A DNA stretch of 53,580 bases. Origin: Syntrophaceticus sp. (GTDB lineage Bacteria > Bacillota > DSM-12270 > Thermacetogeniales > Thermacetogeniaceae). Position 1 is the stretch's first letter. Each line of letters opens with the position of its first letter. The DNA lies in NCBI GenBank assembly GCA_012842275.1, contig DUSK01000099.1, forward strand, positions 1 to 53,580, given 5' to 3'. The notes under the pieces are model-generated. The model did no database searches. It was not told the origin of the DNA and saw nothing but the letters and a program-made list of their open reading frames with translations. The position numbers were made by a program, and so were the translations under genes. Below are positions 37,181 through 45,882 of the stretch, in pieces.

Positions 37181-39175
37181 ATGGGAGAAGAAGCTGCTGA
37201 GGTTGTTGTGAGAATAAACCATCCCCGGTTGGACAATTTTTTTCATTACCGAATCCCTCATAAAATGGATAAGCCCAAATTGGGAACGAGGGTTAGGGTT
37301 CCTTTTGGCCATCGTATAGTGGAGGGGTGGGTGGTAGGTTACAGTGAAGCAGAAGAGGGGATACTTTTACGTGAAATTGCAGAGATTACCGGCACAGAAC
37401 CGGATTTTACAGAGGAGATGCTTCAGTTGGCACACTGGATGGCCGGTTATTATATGCATCCTCTGAGTGAGATTCTTGAACTGATGTCTCCCCCAAAGAA
37501 ACCGAAGCGTCCCCTTGAATTGACCATAACAGAGAGCCCTCCACGGCATTCAGCTGAAGGAATTGTGCTGACTGATGAGCAGCAGGCGGCCTTAACAAAA
37601 ATAATGGATGCATTAAACAGGCAAGAGGGCAGCAGTTTTTTGTTATATGGAGTGACCGGGTGTGGCAAGACAGAGGTTTATTTGCGCGCTGCCCAGGCAG
37701 CTCTGGAGCGGGGATGTCAGGTGCTCTATCTAGTACCAGAGATCGCTCTTACACCACAAATGGATGCCATTTTCCAGAGATGGTTCGGGGAAGAGGTGGC
37801 TGTTTGGCACCACAGACTGACCGGGAGGGAGAAATACAGAACCTGGGAGGGTATCAAAAGAGGTCTATATAAGGTATTGATCGGCCCCCGCTCTGCTGTT
37901 TTTGCTCCTTTTAAAAGCCTCGGTCTTATTATCATTGATGAAGAACATGATCCAGCCTATAAGCAGCAGGAAAAACCCTATTACCATGCACGCCAGCTTG
38001 CATTGTGGCGTGCCCGCTATAATAAGGCTGTGATTGTGCTAGGGAGCGCAACCCCGTCTCTGGAGAGCTATACCGCAGCAGCTGCAGGAAAAACGCAGGT
38101 GCTGGCTATTAAAAACAGGCCACCTGGGCGTTATTTGCCTAAGGTCAGTATTGTTGATATGAAAAAGGAGGTTGCAGAGGGGAACCTTTCCTCACTGAGC
38201 AGGTACCTGCTGGAACAGATCAGGCTGCGTTTGGCCAAAGAGGAGCAGGTTATTTTGTTTTTAAACAGGAGGGGATATGCTCCATTAGTTTTCTGCCCCT
38301 CCTGTGGTGAGGTTCTCAAATGCAGGAATTGTTCAATATCTCTGATTTACCACAGGCAAACAAGGGATTTGCGCTGCCATTACTGTAACATCAGAAGAGC
38401 GGTCCCTGAGGTCTGTCCTTCCTGCGGCAGTGGGCAGGGGATGCGTTTTTTGGGAACAGGAATACAGAAGGTGGAAAAAGAACTAAATGTAATCCTGCCT
38501 GACAGCAGAGTGATCCGTTTAGATTATGATACCACCCGCAAAAAAGGGGCCTTCCAACAGATATTGGGAAGCTTTTACCGGAGGGAAGCGGATATTCTGC
38601 TGGGGACTCAGATGGTGGCTAAAGGGCATGATTTTCCCGGTGTAACTCTGGTGGGTGTCCTCAACGCAGATCTTTCTTTGAATTTGCCCGATTATCGGTC
38701 TGCTGAGCACACCTTTCAATTATTGACCCAGGTAGCAGGTCGCGCAGGCCGCGGCTCTCAACCCGGTGAGGTGGTAGTACAGACCCTCTACCCAGATCAC
38801 TACAGTATCACCGCTGCCTGTGAAGGGGATCGCCATTATTTTTACAGGGAAGAGATGCGGAGGAGGCGTTATTTGGAATACCCGCCTTTTAGTGAATTGA
38901 TCAGAGTGCGGCTGACCGGGGAGGATGAGGAAAAAGTTATAAACCTCTCTGCTCAGATAGCAGAAGAGCTCAGGTGTTTGTTAAAACCAGACCAGATCGC
39001 TGTGCTGGGCCCTGCTCCCGCATCTGTTGTACGGGTAAAGGGGTATTATAGATATCAGGTGATGCTGAAGGGAAAGTGCAGGCAGGCGCGAAAAAAGATC
39101 AAGGAATGTCTAGGAGTTTATCAAAAAAATAATAGTGTTATAATTAGTATTGAAGTCGATCCTTTTGGTTTTTAA
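37181..39175 (+). CDS. priA: Primosomal protein N' (PriA replication-restart helicase)
   Basis: A DNA helicase that reloads the replisome at stalled forks. The 664-residue protein has a Walker A GVTGCGKTEVY near residue 157, DEEHDPAYKQQEKPYYHARQLA near 253, a zinc-binding insert with repeated CxxC pairs (CPSCGEVLKCRNC, CHYCN, CPSCG, about 372-430) and TQMVAKGHDFPGV near 475. The N-terminal DNA-binding part before the Walker motif is only about 155 residues, shorter than in most homologs, so the winged-helix segment seems reduced. A perfect -10-like TATAAT at 37145-37150 precedes it, without a clear -35. Confidence 0.95.
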   Translation: MGEEAAEVVVRINHPRLDNFFHYRIPHKMDKPKLGTRVRVPFGHRIVEGWVVGYSEAEEGILLREIAEITGTEPDFTEEMLQLAHWMAGYYMHPLSEILELMSPPKKPKRPLELTITESPPRHSAEGIVLTDEQQAALTKIMDALNRQEGSSFLLYGVTGCGKTEVYLRAAQAALERGCQVLYLVPEIALTPQMDAIFQRWFGEEVAVWHHRLTGREKYRTWEGIKRGLYKVLIGPRSAVFAPFKSLGLIIIDEEHDPAYKQQEKPYYHARQLALWRARYNKAVIVLGSATPSLESYTAAAAGKTQVLAIKNRPPGRYLPKVSIVDMKKEVAEGNLSSLSRYLLEQIRLRLAKEEQVILFLNRRGYAPLVFCPSCGEVLKCRNCSISLIYHRQTRDLRCHYCNIRRAVPEVCPSCGSGQGMRFLGTGIQKVEKELNVILPDSRVIRLDYDTTRKKGAFQQILGSFYRREADILLGTQMVAKGHDFPGVTLVGVLNADLSLNLPDYRSAEHTFQLLTQVAGRAGRGSQPGEVVVQTLYPDHYSITAACEGDRHYFYREEMRRRRYLEYPPFSELIRVRLTGEDEEKVINLSAQIAEELRCLLKPDQIAVLGPAPASVVRVKGYYRYQVMLKGKCRQARKKIKECLGVYQKNNSVIISIEVDPFGF

Positions 39176-39196
39176 TAGTAAAGGAGGCAGTTTTTG

Positions 39197-39652
39197 ATGT
39201 CATCCCGCAAAATTGTGGAAGTCGGGGATCCCGTTCTGCGGCAGCAAGCTCGACCAGTTACTGTAATCAATAAGAAGATAAAAAAACTTTTAGATGATAT
39301 GGCTGAAACCATGTATCAAGCCAGAGGTGTAGGGCTGGCAGCCCCACAGGTAGGCGTTTCTAAGAGAATAATTGTAGTGGATGTGGGAGAAGGGCTCTGG
39401 GAGTTGATCAACCCGGAAATTATATTTAGGGAGGGTGAAGAAATAGACCTAGAGGGCTGTTTGAGCATCCCCGGTGTGACCGGAGAAGTTATGAGGGCTT
39501 CCCGGGTGCGGGTGAGAGGATTAGACCGGACTGGACAGCAGCAGGTTATCACCGCAGAAGGGTTTGCAGCCAGGGCACTACAGCATGAAATCGATCACCT
39601 GGATGGTATTCTATTTATCGATAAAGCACTGAGGATCATCAAACAGGCTTAA
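39197..39652 (+). CDS. def: Peptide deformylase
   Basis: It removes the formyl group from new proteins' initiator methionine. The 151-residue protein has all three motifs: [10 protein letters not shown] near residue 43, EGCLSIPG near 88 with the metal-binding Cys, and QHEIDHLDG near 131 with the metal His residues and catalytic Glu. ATG 39197 has AAGGAGG nine bases upstream; TTG 39194 is an alternative. It is followed by fmt, as in most bacteria. Confidence 0.97.
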   Translation: MSSRKIVEVGDPVLRQQARPVTVINKKIKKLLDDMAETMYQARGVGLAAPQVGVSKRIIVVDVGEGLWELINPEIIFREGEEIDLEGCLSIPGVTGEVMRASRVRVRGLDRTGQQQVITAEGFAARALQHEIDHLDGILFIDKALRIIKQA

Positions 39653-39666
39653 AGGGGGAACAGGAT

Positions 39667-40599
39667 TTGAAAATTCTTTTTTGTGGTACAGCTCATTTTG
39701 CACTGCCTGCTTTAAAACAGATAGTTGAGAAATGGGAAGTGCTGGGGATCATCACTCAACCTGATCGCCCCCGTGGCCGGGGCAGGAAAATTGCTGCACC
39801 ACCGGTGAAGGAGTTTGCTTTGGCTAGATCTGTTCCTGTGTATCAACCGAAAACTCCCGGGGAACTGATCCAGATTATTGAGCAAGAGAACCTCAAAGCT
39901 GATCTGATAGTAGTGGTGGCTTACGGCTTATTTCTTCCTGCCCGGGTTTTAGCTATGCCCCCATTAGGGTGCATCAATTTGCATCCATCACTCCTTCCTG
40001 CTTACCGTGGAGCTGCCCCCATTCAGAGGGCGATCATGAATGGGGATAAAATAACCGGTGTGACTACTATGTATTTGTCCCAGGAGATGGATGCTGGTGA
40101 TATTATTTATCAGGAGAAAACGGAAATACCAAGGGATTTCACTGCAGGTGAGCTGGCTGAAGTGCTGGCAGAGCAGGGCGCTCAGCTGCTGGTAAAAACC
40201 ATCACCGATCTGGAGCAGGGAAAAGCGCCGCGACAGGCGCAGGACCCAAAGCAGGTCAGCTATGCACCACCGCTGAGCAAAGAAGATGAGAGGATCCACT
40301 GGAACCGGGATGCAGAAGGTATTTATAACCAGATCAGGGGTATGAACCCACAACCTGGAGCGTATACTGAGTTCAAGGGCAGGATTTTGAAGGTATGGAG
40401 GTCTCAGGTGGTTGACGAAGAAAAAACAGGGTTTATGCCTGGTGAGGTTGTTGAAACCGATACCAAGAGGGGTTTTGTAGTACAAACTGGAAGTGGTCAG
40501 CTTCTGTTAACAGAGGTTCAGCCTGCTGGGCGACCCCGGATGAGCGCTGCTGAATTCCTGCGTGGATACAGGATCACAACAGGGTCTCAGCTGGGATGA
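39667..40599 (+). CDS. fmt: Methionyl-tRNA formyltransferase
   Basis: It formylates initiator Met-tRNA with 10-formyltetrahydrofolate. The 310-residue protein starts KILFCGTAHFALPALKQI and has the formyl-donor motif NLHPSLLPAYRGAAPIQ near residue 105 and TGVTTMYLSQEMDAGDI near 134, including catalytic Asn, His and Asp. TTG 39667 follows AGGGGGAACAGGAT. Confidence 0.96.
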   Translation: MKILFCGTAHFALPALKQIVEKWEVLGIITQPDRPRGRGRKIAAPPVKEFALARSVPVYQPKTPGELIQIIEQENLKADLIVVVAYGLFLPARVLAMPPLGCINLHPSLLPAYRGAAPIQRAIMNGDKITGVTTMYLSQEMDAGDIIYQEKTEIPRDFTAGELAEVLAEQGAQLLVKTITDLEQGKAPRQAQDPKQVSYAPPLSKEDERIHWNRDAEGIYNQIRGMNPQPGAYTEFKGRILKVWRSQVVDEEKTGFMPGEVVETDTKRGFVVQTGSGQLLLTEVQPAGRPRMSAAEFLRGYRITTGSQLG

Positions 40600-40626
40600 T
40601 TATTATTTCAAAGGCAGGTAAGAGGA

Positions 40627-42009
40627 TTGAATAGATCTAAGCTATCTCCGGCAAGAGATGCAGCCTTACAAGTGCTTTTGTCAGTTGAGAGGGAGGGCGC
40701 TTATGCCAATTTAGAACTGCAAAAATTAGCCCGCACAAAGAAACTGGGGCCGCAGGATACTTCACTGCTCACCGAGTTGGTTTACGGTACTTTGCGCAGA
40801 CAGGGGACCCTGGACTGGGTCATAGATCAATTCAGTAAAGTGCCGGTTTCCCGAATGAATTACATCATCCGCAGTATTGTGCGCATGGGGGTCTATCAGC
40901 TTTTATATTTAGATAAGATTCCCCCCAGGGCTGTCTGTAATGAGGCTATGGAACTGGCCAAAAGCAGAGGAATTCGCGGATTAGCCGGATTTGTCAATGG
41001 CCTGTTGCGCACTATCAGCAGTAAAAAAGGGGAAATAGCTTTTCCGGATCCTAGAGAAAAACCGGCTCTTTATTTGAGTTTGAAGTATTCCCATCCCCTT
41101 TGGTTGGTGGAACGCTGGTTAGAACGTTTTGGGATGGAGGAAACAGCTGCATTATGCAGGGCCAATAATGAGCCTCCAGCTGTTGTACTGCGCTGTAATA
41201 CATTAAAAACCACACCAGAACAACTGCGGAAACAGTTGACTAAAGAGGGTCTTGTGGTACATCCCAGTGCTCTGGTTCAGGAGGGTGTGATCGTAGAAAA
41301 GGCGGCTTATCTCCCTGAGTTGAAATCATTTCAAGAAGGCTTGTTTACTATCCAGGATGAGAGCTCAATGATCGCTTCTATTGTGTTGAATCCCACAGCA
41401 GGTTCAATGGTCGTTGATGCCTGCAGTGGGCCGGGTGGAAAAACCACCCATCTGGCGCAGTTGATGAAAAACAGGGGAAAGATCCTGGCTTTAGATGTTC
41501 ACCAGCACCGGCTTGATCTCATTGAGTCAGCCTGCAGAAGATTAGGGGTAAACATTGTTGAAACAATCTTGTTAGATGCCAGAGAACTAGCTGAGAAGAT
41601 CGGACAAAAAGCAGATTACCTGTTGGTTGATGTGCCCTGTTCCGGTTTAGGTGTGATCCGCAGGCGGCCGGAACTGCGCTGGCGGGTACAAGCCGGTGAC
41701 CTGCCTCTTCACAGGCAACAGCAGTTAGAGATACTGGGACAGGCTGCTAAATGCCTGAAAACCGGTGGGAAACTGGTTTATAGCACCTGTTCAACTGAGC
41801 CGGAGGAAAATACAGGGGTTGTCAACTCCTTTTTAAAGAAATACACTGAGTTTATACCCGAGGATTTAACTGCACTGCTGCCTTTTCCGCTGGCAGATCA
41901 GAGGGACCAATTTGATGCGAAAAAGGGTTATTTACAGTTATTGCCTCACCGTCACGGGACCGATGGCTTTTTTCTGTCCTGTTTTAGAAAAGTAAGAGAG
42001 AGCAGGTGA
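40627..42009 (+). CDS. rsmB: 16S rRNA (cytosine-C5) methyltransferase RsmB
   Basis: It methylates cytosine 967 (E. coli numbering) of 16S rRNA. The 460-residue protein has an N-terminal NusB-like domain (ARDAALQVLLSVEREGAYANLEL) and a Rossmann methyltransferase domain with VDACSGPGGKTTHLAQ near residue 262, VDVPCSGLGVIRRRPELRW near 336, and YSTCSTEPEEN near 385. Both conserved catalytic Cys (in PCSG and TCS) are present. TTG 40627 follows AGGTAAGAGGA. Confidence 0.95.
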   Translation: MNRSKLSPARDAALQVLLSVEREGAYANLELQKLARTKKLGPQDTSLLTELVYGTLRRQGTLDWVIDQFSKVPVSRMNYIIRSIVRMGVYQLLYLDKIPPRAVCNEAMELAKSRGIRGLAGFVNGLLRTISSKKGEIAFPDPREKPALYLSLKYSHPLWLVERWLERFGMEETAALCRANNEPPAVVLRCNTLKTTPEQLRKQLTKEGLVVHPSALVQEGVIVEKAAYLPELKSFQEGLFTIQDESSMIASIVLNPTAGSMVVDACSGPGGKTTHLAQLMKNRGKILALDVHQHRLDLIESACRRLGVNIVETILLDARELAEKIGQKADYLLVDVPCSGLGVIRRRPELRWRVQAGDLPLHRQQQLEILGQAAKCLKTGGKLVYSTCSTEPEENTGVVNSFLKKYTEFIPEDLTALLPFPLADQRDQFDAKKGYLQLLPHRHGTDGFFLSCFRKVRESR

Positions 42010-42013
42010 AACC

Positions 42014-42763
42014 ATGAATTTTGAAGAGTTGGAAAGCATGCTCGCCAAGTTTTGGGAAGGTATATTCCGTAAAGGGAAACGGCCGATCCAACCTGTAGAA
42101 ATTGCCAGAGCGCTGGTTAGGGAGATGACAGCTCAGCGGAGGGTTAGTGTTTCCCGGGTCTATGCGCCCAATATATTTACCATTTTTTTGAGCAAAGCGG
42201 ATTTCCAACAGACCTCTTCATTACAAGAAGCACTCTGCCGCGAGTTGGCCGATTATGTTAGAAATAAGGCAGTAGAGAAAGAATATTCTCTGATTGGGAG
42301 GCCGCAGGTTGCCTTTATGGAGGACGAGACCCTGGAGATAGGGGAGATTAGAGTTAAGTCTGCTTACTCATCAGAACTTTACCAGGAACAGCTGCAAGCT
42401 GATGAGGCAGCTGGGATTGACCATACCATGATTTTTGATAAACAGGATAAACTTGATGGAGTTGGGGGTAGGAATTATATTGTTACAATCGTCAGCGGGC
42501 CTGATCAGGGGAAAAGCATTACTATTAAAAGAGATGCTTCATATTATATCGGTCGCAAGAGTACCAACCACCTGGTGCTCACTGATATCAACGCTTCCCG
42601 GGATCATGCCTGCTTAGAACTGCGTAATGGTGTTTTGCATATAGTTGATCTGGGAAGCAGGAATGGAACCTATGTGGATGGAATTCGAATTGAGCAGTAT
42701 GAACTGGAAGATGGTGATCAGTTCCAGATCGGAGATAACCTGTTCAGAGTCGAGAGGGGATAA
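42014..42763 (+). CDS. FhaA-like protein: DUF3662 domain plus C-terminal FHA domain
   Basis: A 249-residue protein. The N-terminal 120 residues match the DUF3662 domain of actinobacterial FhaA (FEELESMLAKFWEGIFRKGKRPIQPVEIARALVREM and VYAPNIFTIFLS). The C-terminal FHA domain shows YIGRKSTNHLVLTD, SRDHACLEL and DLGSRNGTYVDG, including the phosphothreonine-binding Arg and Ser. FhaA is a phospho-reader of PknB-type kinases and regulates cell-wall synthesis. The kinase gene lies 3.1 kb downstream, past the FHA-SEDS fusion and a PBP, so this is likely one signalling module. ATG 42014 follows AGGTGAAACC. Confidence 0.9.
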   Translation: MNFEELESMLAKFWEGIFRKGKRPIQPVEIARALVREMTAQRRVSVSRVYAPNIFTIFLSKADFQQTSSLQEALCRELADYVRNKAVEKEYSLIGRPQVAFMEDETLEIGEIRVKSAYSSELYQEQLQADEAAGIDHTMIFDKQDKLDGVGGRNYIVTIVSGPDQGKSITIKRDASYYIGRKSTNHLVLTDINASRDHACLELRNGVLHIVDLGSRNGTYVDGIRIEQYELEDGDQFQIGDNLFRVERG

Positions 42764-42766
42764 TCC

Positions 42767-44455
42767 ATGATATTGTTGATCCTGGTTCTGAAGTATCTAC
42801 TGCTGCTGCTCATCTGTCTGTTTTTATTGAATGTTATTCTGAACTTCAGCCCAGGTGGAAAAACAAATAAAGCTGTTCTGCTGGCTATCAGTTCAGGAAC
42901 TGATAAAGTTCAGCCCGGGAAAAAATGGGATTTAGGGAAAGGTGTGCTCCTGGGTCGCGGGAGCGAATGCACGGTCAATCTTCCCGATCCCTTTGTTTCT
43001 AGCAGACATGCACGGATTATTCTCCAGAATGGGAAGTACTATGTAACGGATTTAGGCAGCACAAACGGCACCTTTTTAGATGGCCAACCCCTTACTGCAC
43101 CGCAGCAGTTGCACAACGGGTCCCATTTAAATATAGGTGGATTTGTTCTAAAAGCACTGATACCGGAGAAAAAGGAAGCGGGCAGGTCACCATTGCTGCC
43201 GCTGTTTCCGGCTTTGATCCTTGCTGCCGGCGGTTTGGAGCTTTACTGGCAGCAACTGCTCAAATATCAGGACATAGGTGTTTTGATGGCGGCAGCCCTG
43301 ATGCTTGTGATCAGTTCATATATTGTGGAATACAGGGGCCGGGGTGACCCGTTGCTTATCCAATTGATCGCTGTCCTGTCGGCGCTGGGGCTTATTTTAA
43401 TATACCGGGTTAATCCCTATTACGGAATCCGCCAATCGTACTGGGTCATAGCAGGCTTTGGTCTCTATTGGGCGATTCAGCTCTTTCTTACTGAATATAA
43501 GCGCTTGCTTAATTATAAGTATATTTTCATGGTGCTGAGCCTTGTTTTCCTTGCAATCACCATTTTGTTTGGTGTAGAAGCAGGGGGTGCACGCAGTTGG
43601 CTTTCCCTCGGCTCTTTTCATTTTCAACCTTCAGAGTTTGTGAAGATTTTTATGGTCATTTTTTTAGCAGGTTACCTTGATGAAAATAAAGAAATCCTCA
43701 GGGGCGGAACACTGAAGTTCGGTCGTTTTTATTTTCCGGACTGGCCCTATTTAGGACCCCTTTTAGCTGTTTGTGGCCTTTCTTTACTGCTGTTGGTTTT
43801 CCAAAAGGACCTGGGAATGGCTCTTCTCTTTTTTGCTATTTTCCTGGTGATGGTCTATATTGCCACAGATCGCTCATATTTTCTCCTGTTGGGATTAGGG
43901 CTTTTTTCCGCTGGTACAGTATTGATGTATCATATCTTTCCCCATGTCCAAAACAGAATGTCAATTTACCTCAACCCCTTAGAACAGCTGGATGCCGGGG
44001 GCTACCAGGTTGTGCAATCACTCTTTGCCATCGGTGGAGGGGGAATTTTTGGACAGGGTTTTGGCAGCGGTTTTCCCACATTGATACCTGCTGTCCATAC
44101 AGATTTTATTTTCTCCTTGATGGCAGAGGAGTTAGGGCTTCTCGGTGCCCTTGCAATAATGGGGATCTATTTTATTCTGGTTTGGAAGGGGATTCAGACT
44201 TCCCTGCAGGCTTCAGATGATTTCGGTGTTCTGATGGCTTGCGGCTTCAGCAGTATTCTTGCTATACAAACATTGATCATCATCGGGGGTGTAAGCAATC
44301 TTATTCCCCTTACAGGTATACCTCTACCCTTTTTGAGTTATGGAGGCAGTTCTTTTATTTCCAACTGTTTTTTAATCGGTATGCTCTATAAGATAAGTGC
44401 TGAAAGGGAGAGTACTGAGGATTTAGGGGTGGTTGCTGATACGGTTATTGATTAG
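42767..44455 (+). CDS. FHA-SEDS fusion: FHA domain joined to a FtsW/RodA family protein
   Basis: A 562-residue protein. Residues about 1-24 are one membrane segment; about 45-125 are an FHA domain (VLLGRGSECTVNLPDP, SSRHARIIL, DLGSTNGTFLDGQPL); about 145-545 are the polytopic SEDS domain with the EAGGARSWLSLG and QKDLGMALLFFAIF segments and the signature GVSNLIPLTGIPLPFLSYGGSS. SEDS proteins polymerise glycan strands of peptidoglycan. In actinobacteria, the membrane-anchored FhaB and RodA are separate neighbours; here both are one polypeptide in one open frame. A class B PBP, its usual transpeptidase partner, follows. Residues for phosphothreonine binding look intact. Confidence 0.9.
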   Translation: MILLILVLKYLLLLLICLFLLNVILNFSPGGKTNKAVLLAISSGTDKVQPGKKWDLGKGVLLGRGSECTVNLPDPFVSSRHARIILQNGKYYVTDLGSTNGTFLDGQPLTAPQQLHNGSHLNIGGFVLKALIPEKKEAGRSPLLPLFPALILAAGGLELYWQQLLKYQDIGVLMAAALMLVISSYIVEYRGRGDPLLIQLIAVLSALGLILIYRVNPYYGIRQSYWVIAGFGLYWAIQLFLTEYKRLLNYKYIFMVLSLVFLAITILFGVEAGGARSWLSLGSFHFQPSEFVKIFMVIFLAGYLDENKEILRGGTLKFGRFYFPDWPYLGPLLAVCGLSLLLLVFQKDLGMALLFFAIFLVMVYIATDRSYFLLLGLGLFSAGTVLMYHIFPHVQNRMSIYLNPLEQLDAGGYQVVQSLFAIGGGGIFGQGFGSGFPTLIPAVHTDFIFSLMAEELGLLGALAIMGIYFILVWKGIQTSLQASDDFGVLMACGFSSILAIQTLIIIGGVSNLIPLTGIPLPFLSYGGSSFISNCFLIGMLYKISAERESTEDLGVVADTVID

Positions 44456-44478
44456 GTTTTTTAAGGGGTATGAATATT

Positions 44479-45879
44479 ATGCGTAACACAGTAAAAAAGT
44501 TTTTTATATTTATTACAGTGTGTTTTCTCATTTACGCAGGCTACCTTATTTATCTGGTCCTGGTGAGGGGGCCCGCTTTAAGCAAACATGCTGCCAACCC
44601 CAGGCAATGGATTATTGAAAATAGAATTGTGCGGGGAGGAATTTTGACCCGTGATGGAGAAAAAATAGCCGGCAGCATTATTGAAGGAGATAAAAACAAA
44701 AGAAAATACTATTATCCACAGCAGTATGCTCATCTGACCGGTTATCACTCACAGATACTGGGGAAGTCGGGTTTGGAAAGTGCCTATGATGAGGAACTGC
44801 TGGGGTTGAAGGGTTATAGCTTAAGGAATTTAGAGGCCCGCTGGGGATCGGCGAAAACTGAGGGTGATAGCCTTTATCTCACTATAGATCACCAACTGCA
44901 GATGAAAGCCTATGAATTGATGTCCCCTTACAGAGGGGCGGCAGTTGTACTGGATCCCAGAACTGGTGAAATTCTGGCTATGGTCAGCACTCCCAGCTAT
45001 GACCCTAATAAAGACAGCCTGGAGAAATCATGGGATAAACTGCGTGAAGATGAAAACCGTCCCCTGTGGAACAGAGCTATTCAAGGACTATATCCGCCGG
45101 GGTCTACTATGAAAATTGTCACTGCTGCTGTAGGGTTAAAAAAATACCCTCAGCTGCAGGAAGTGAACTTTAACTGCCAGGGGCAGTTGACAATTGAGGG
45201 AAGAGTGCTTCATGATCTGCGGGCACATGGATCTGTGGATCTTAAACGTGCCATGGCTGTATCATGCAATTCCTTTTTTGCCGATTTGGGGATGAGAATC
45301 GGCAGTGAAGATTTCGCCAGGGGGCTTGAGGCTTTCGGCTGGGGAGCAGAGTTTTCCTTTGATCTGCCTGCTGCAGATATCCCCCTTGACCGGGAGAGTC
45401 TGCAAAACAAAAATGGCCTTGCTGAGGCCAGTATGGGACAGGGGAAAATCCAGGTCAGCCCGCTTTTTATGGCAATGGTGGCCGGTTCTCTGGGCAATGG
45501 GGGTGTGATGATGACTCCCTATCTGGTACAGGAGATCCGTTCAGCTGAAGGTGATCTGCTTTGGAAAAGGGAACCCCAACCTTTGCGTACAGTGGCGTCA
45601 TCTGAAATTGCCTGGCAGGTTCAGGAGGCTATGGTGCAGGTTGTACGACCTGGGGGAACAGGTACAGCTGCTTCCTTACCCGGGATAACTGTGGCAGGTA
45701 AAACCGGGTCTGCGGAAAACCCGGCAGGTAATCCCCATGCCTGGTTTGTGGCTTTTGCTCCTGCAGAACAGCCTGAGGCTGCTGTGTGTGTTGTTGTGGA
45801 AAACGGTGGGCAGGGTGGCAGAATTGCTGCACCGATAGCCAGGGAGTTATTAAGGCTTGCCCTCACACGGGAGGATTAA
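44479..45879 (+). CDS. Class B penicillin-binding protein (PbpA-like transpeptidase)
   Basis: A 466-residue peptidoglycan transpeptidase with one N-terminal membrane anchor (about residues 8-30), a small dimerisation domain, and the transpeptidase domain with the three active-site motifs: PPGSTMKIV (SxxK, near residue 210), SCN (near 260) and GKTGSAE (near 410). It lacks the long PBP2/PBP3-type N-terminal region and matches the PbpA group that partners RodA in fha/pkn clusters. ATG 44479 has AAGGGG ten bases upstream; ATG 44470 lies too close to it. Confidence 0.93.
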   Translation: MRNTVKKFFIFITVCFLIYAGYLIYLVLVRGPALSKHAANPRQWIIENRIVRGGILTRDGEKIAGSIIEGDKNKRKYYYPQQYAHLTGYHSQILGKSGLESAYDEELLGLKGYSLRNLEARWGSAKTEGDSLYLTIDHQLQMKAYELMSPYRGAAVVLDPRTGEILAMVSTPSYDPNKDSLEKSWDKLREDENRPLWNRAIQGLYPPGSTMKIVTAAVGLKKYPQLQEVNFNCQGQLTIEGRVLHDLRAHGSVDLKRAMAVSCNSFFADLGMRIGSEDFARGLEAFGWGAEFSFDLPAADIPLDRESLQNKNGLAEASMGQGKIQVSPLFMAMVAGSLGNGGVMMTPYLVQEIRSAEGDLLWKREPQPLRTVASSEIAWQVQEAMVQVVRPGGTGTAASLPGITVAGKTGSAENPAGNPHAWFVAFAPAEQPEAAVCVVVENGGQGGRIAAPIARELLRLALTRED

Positions 45880-45882
45880 GAA

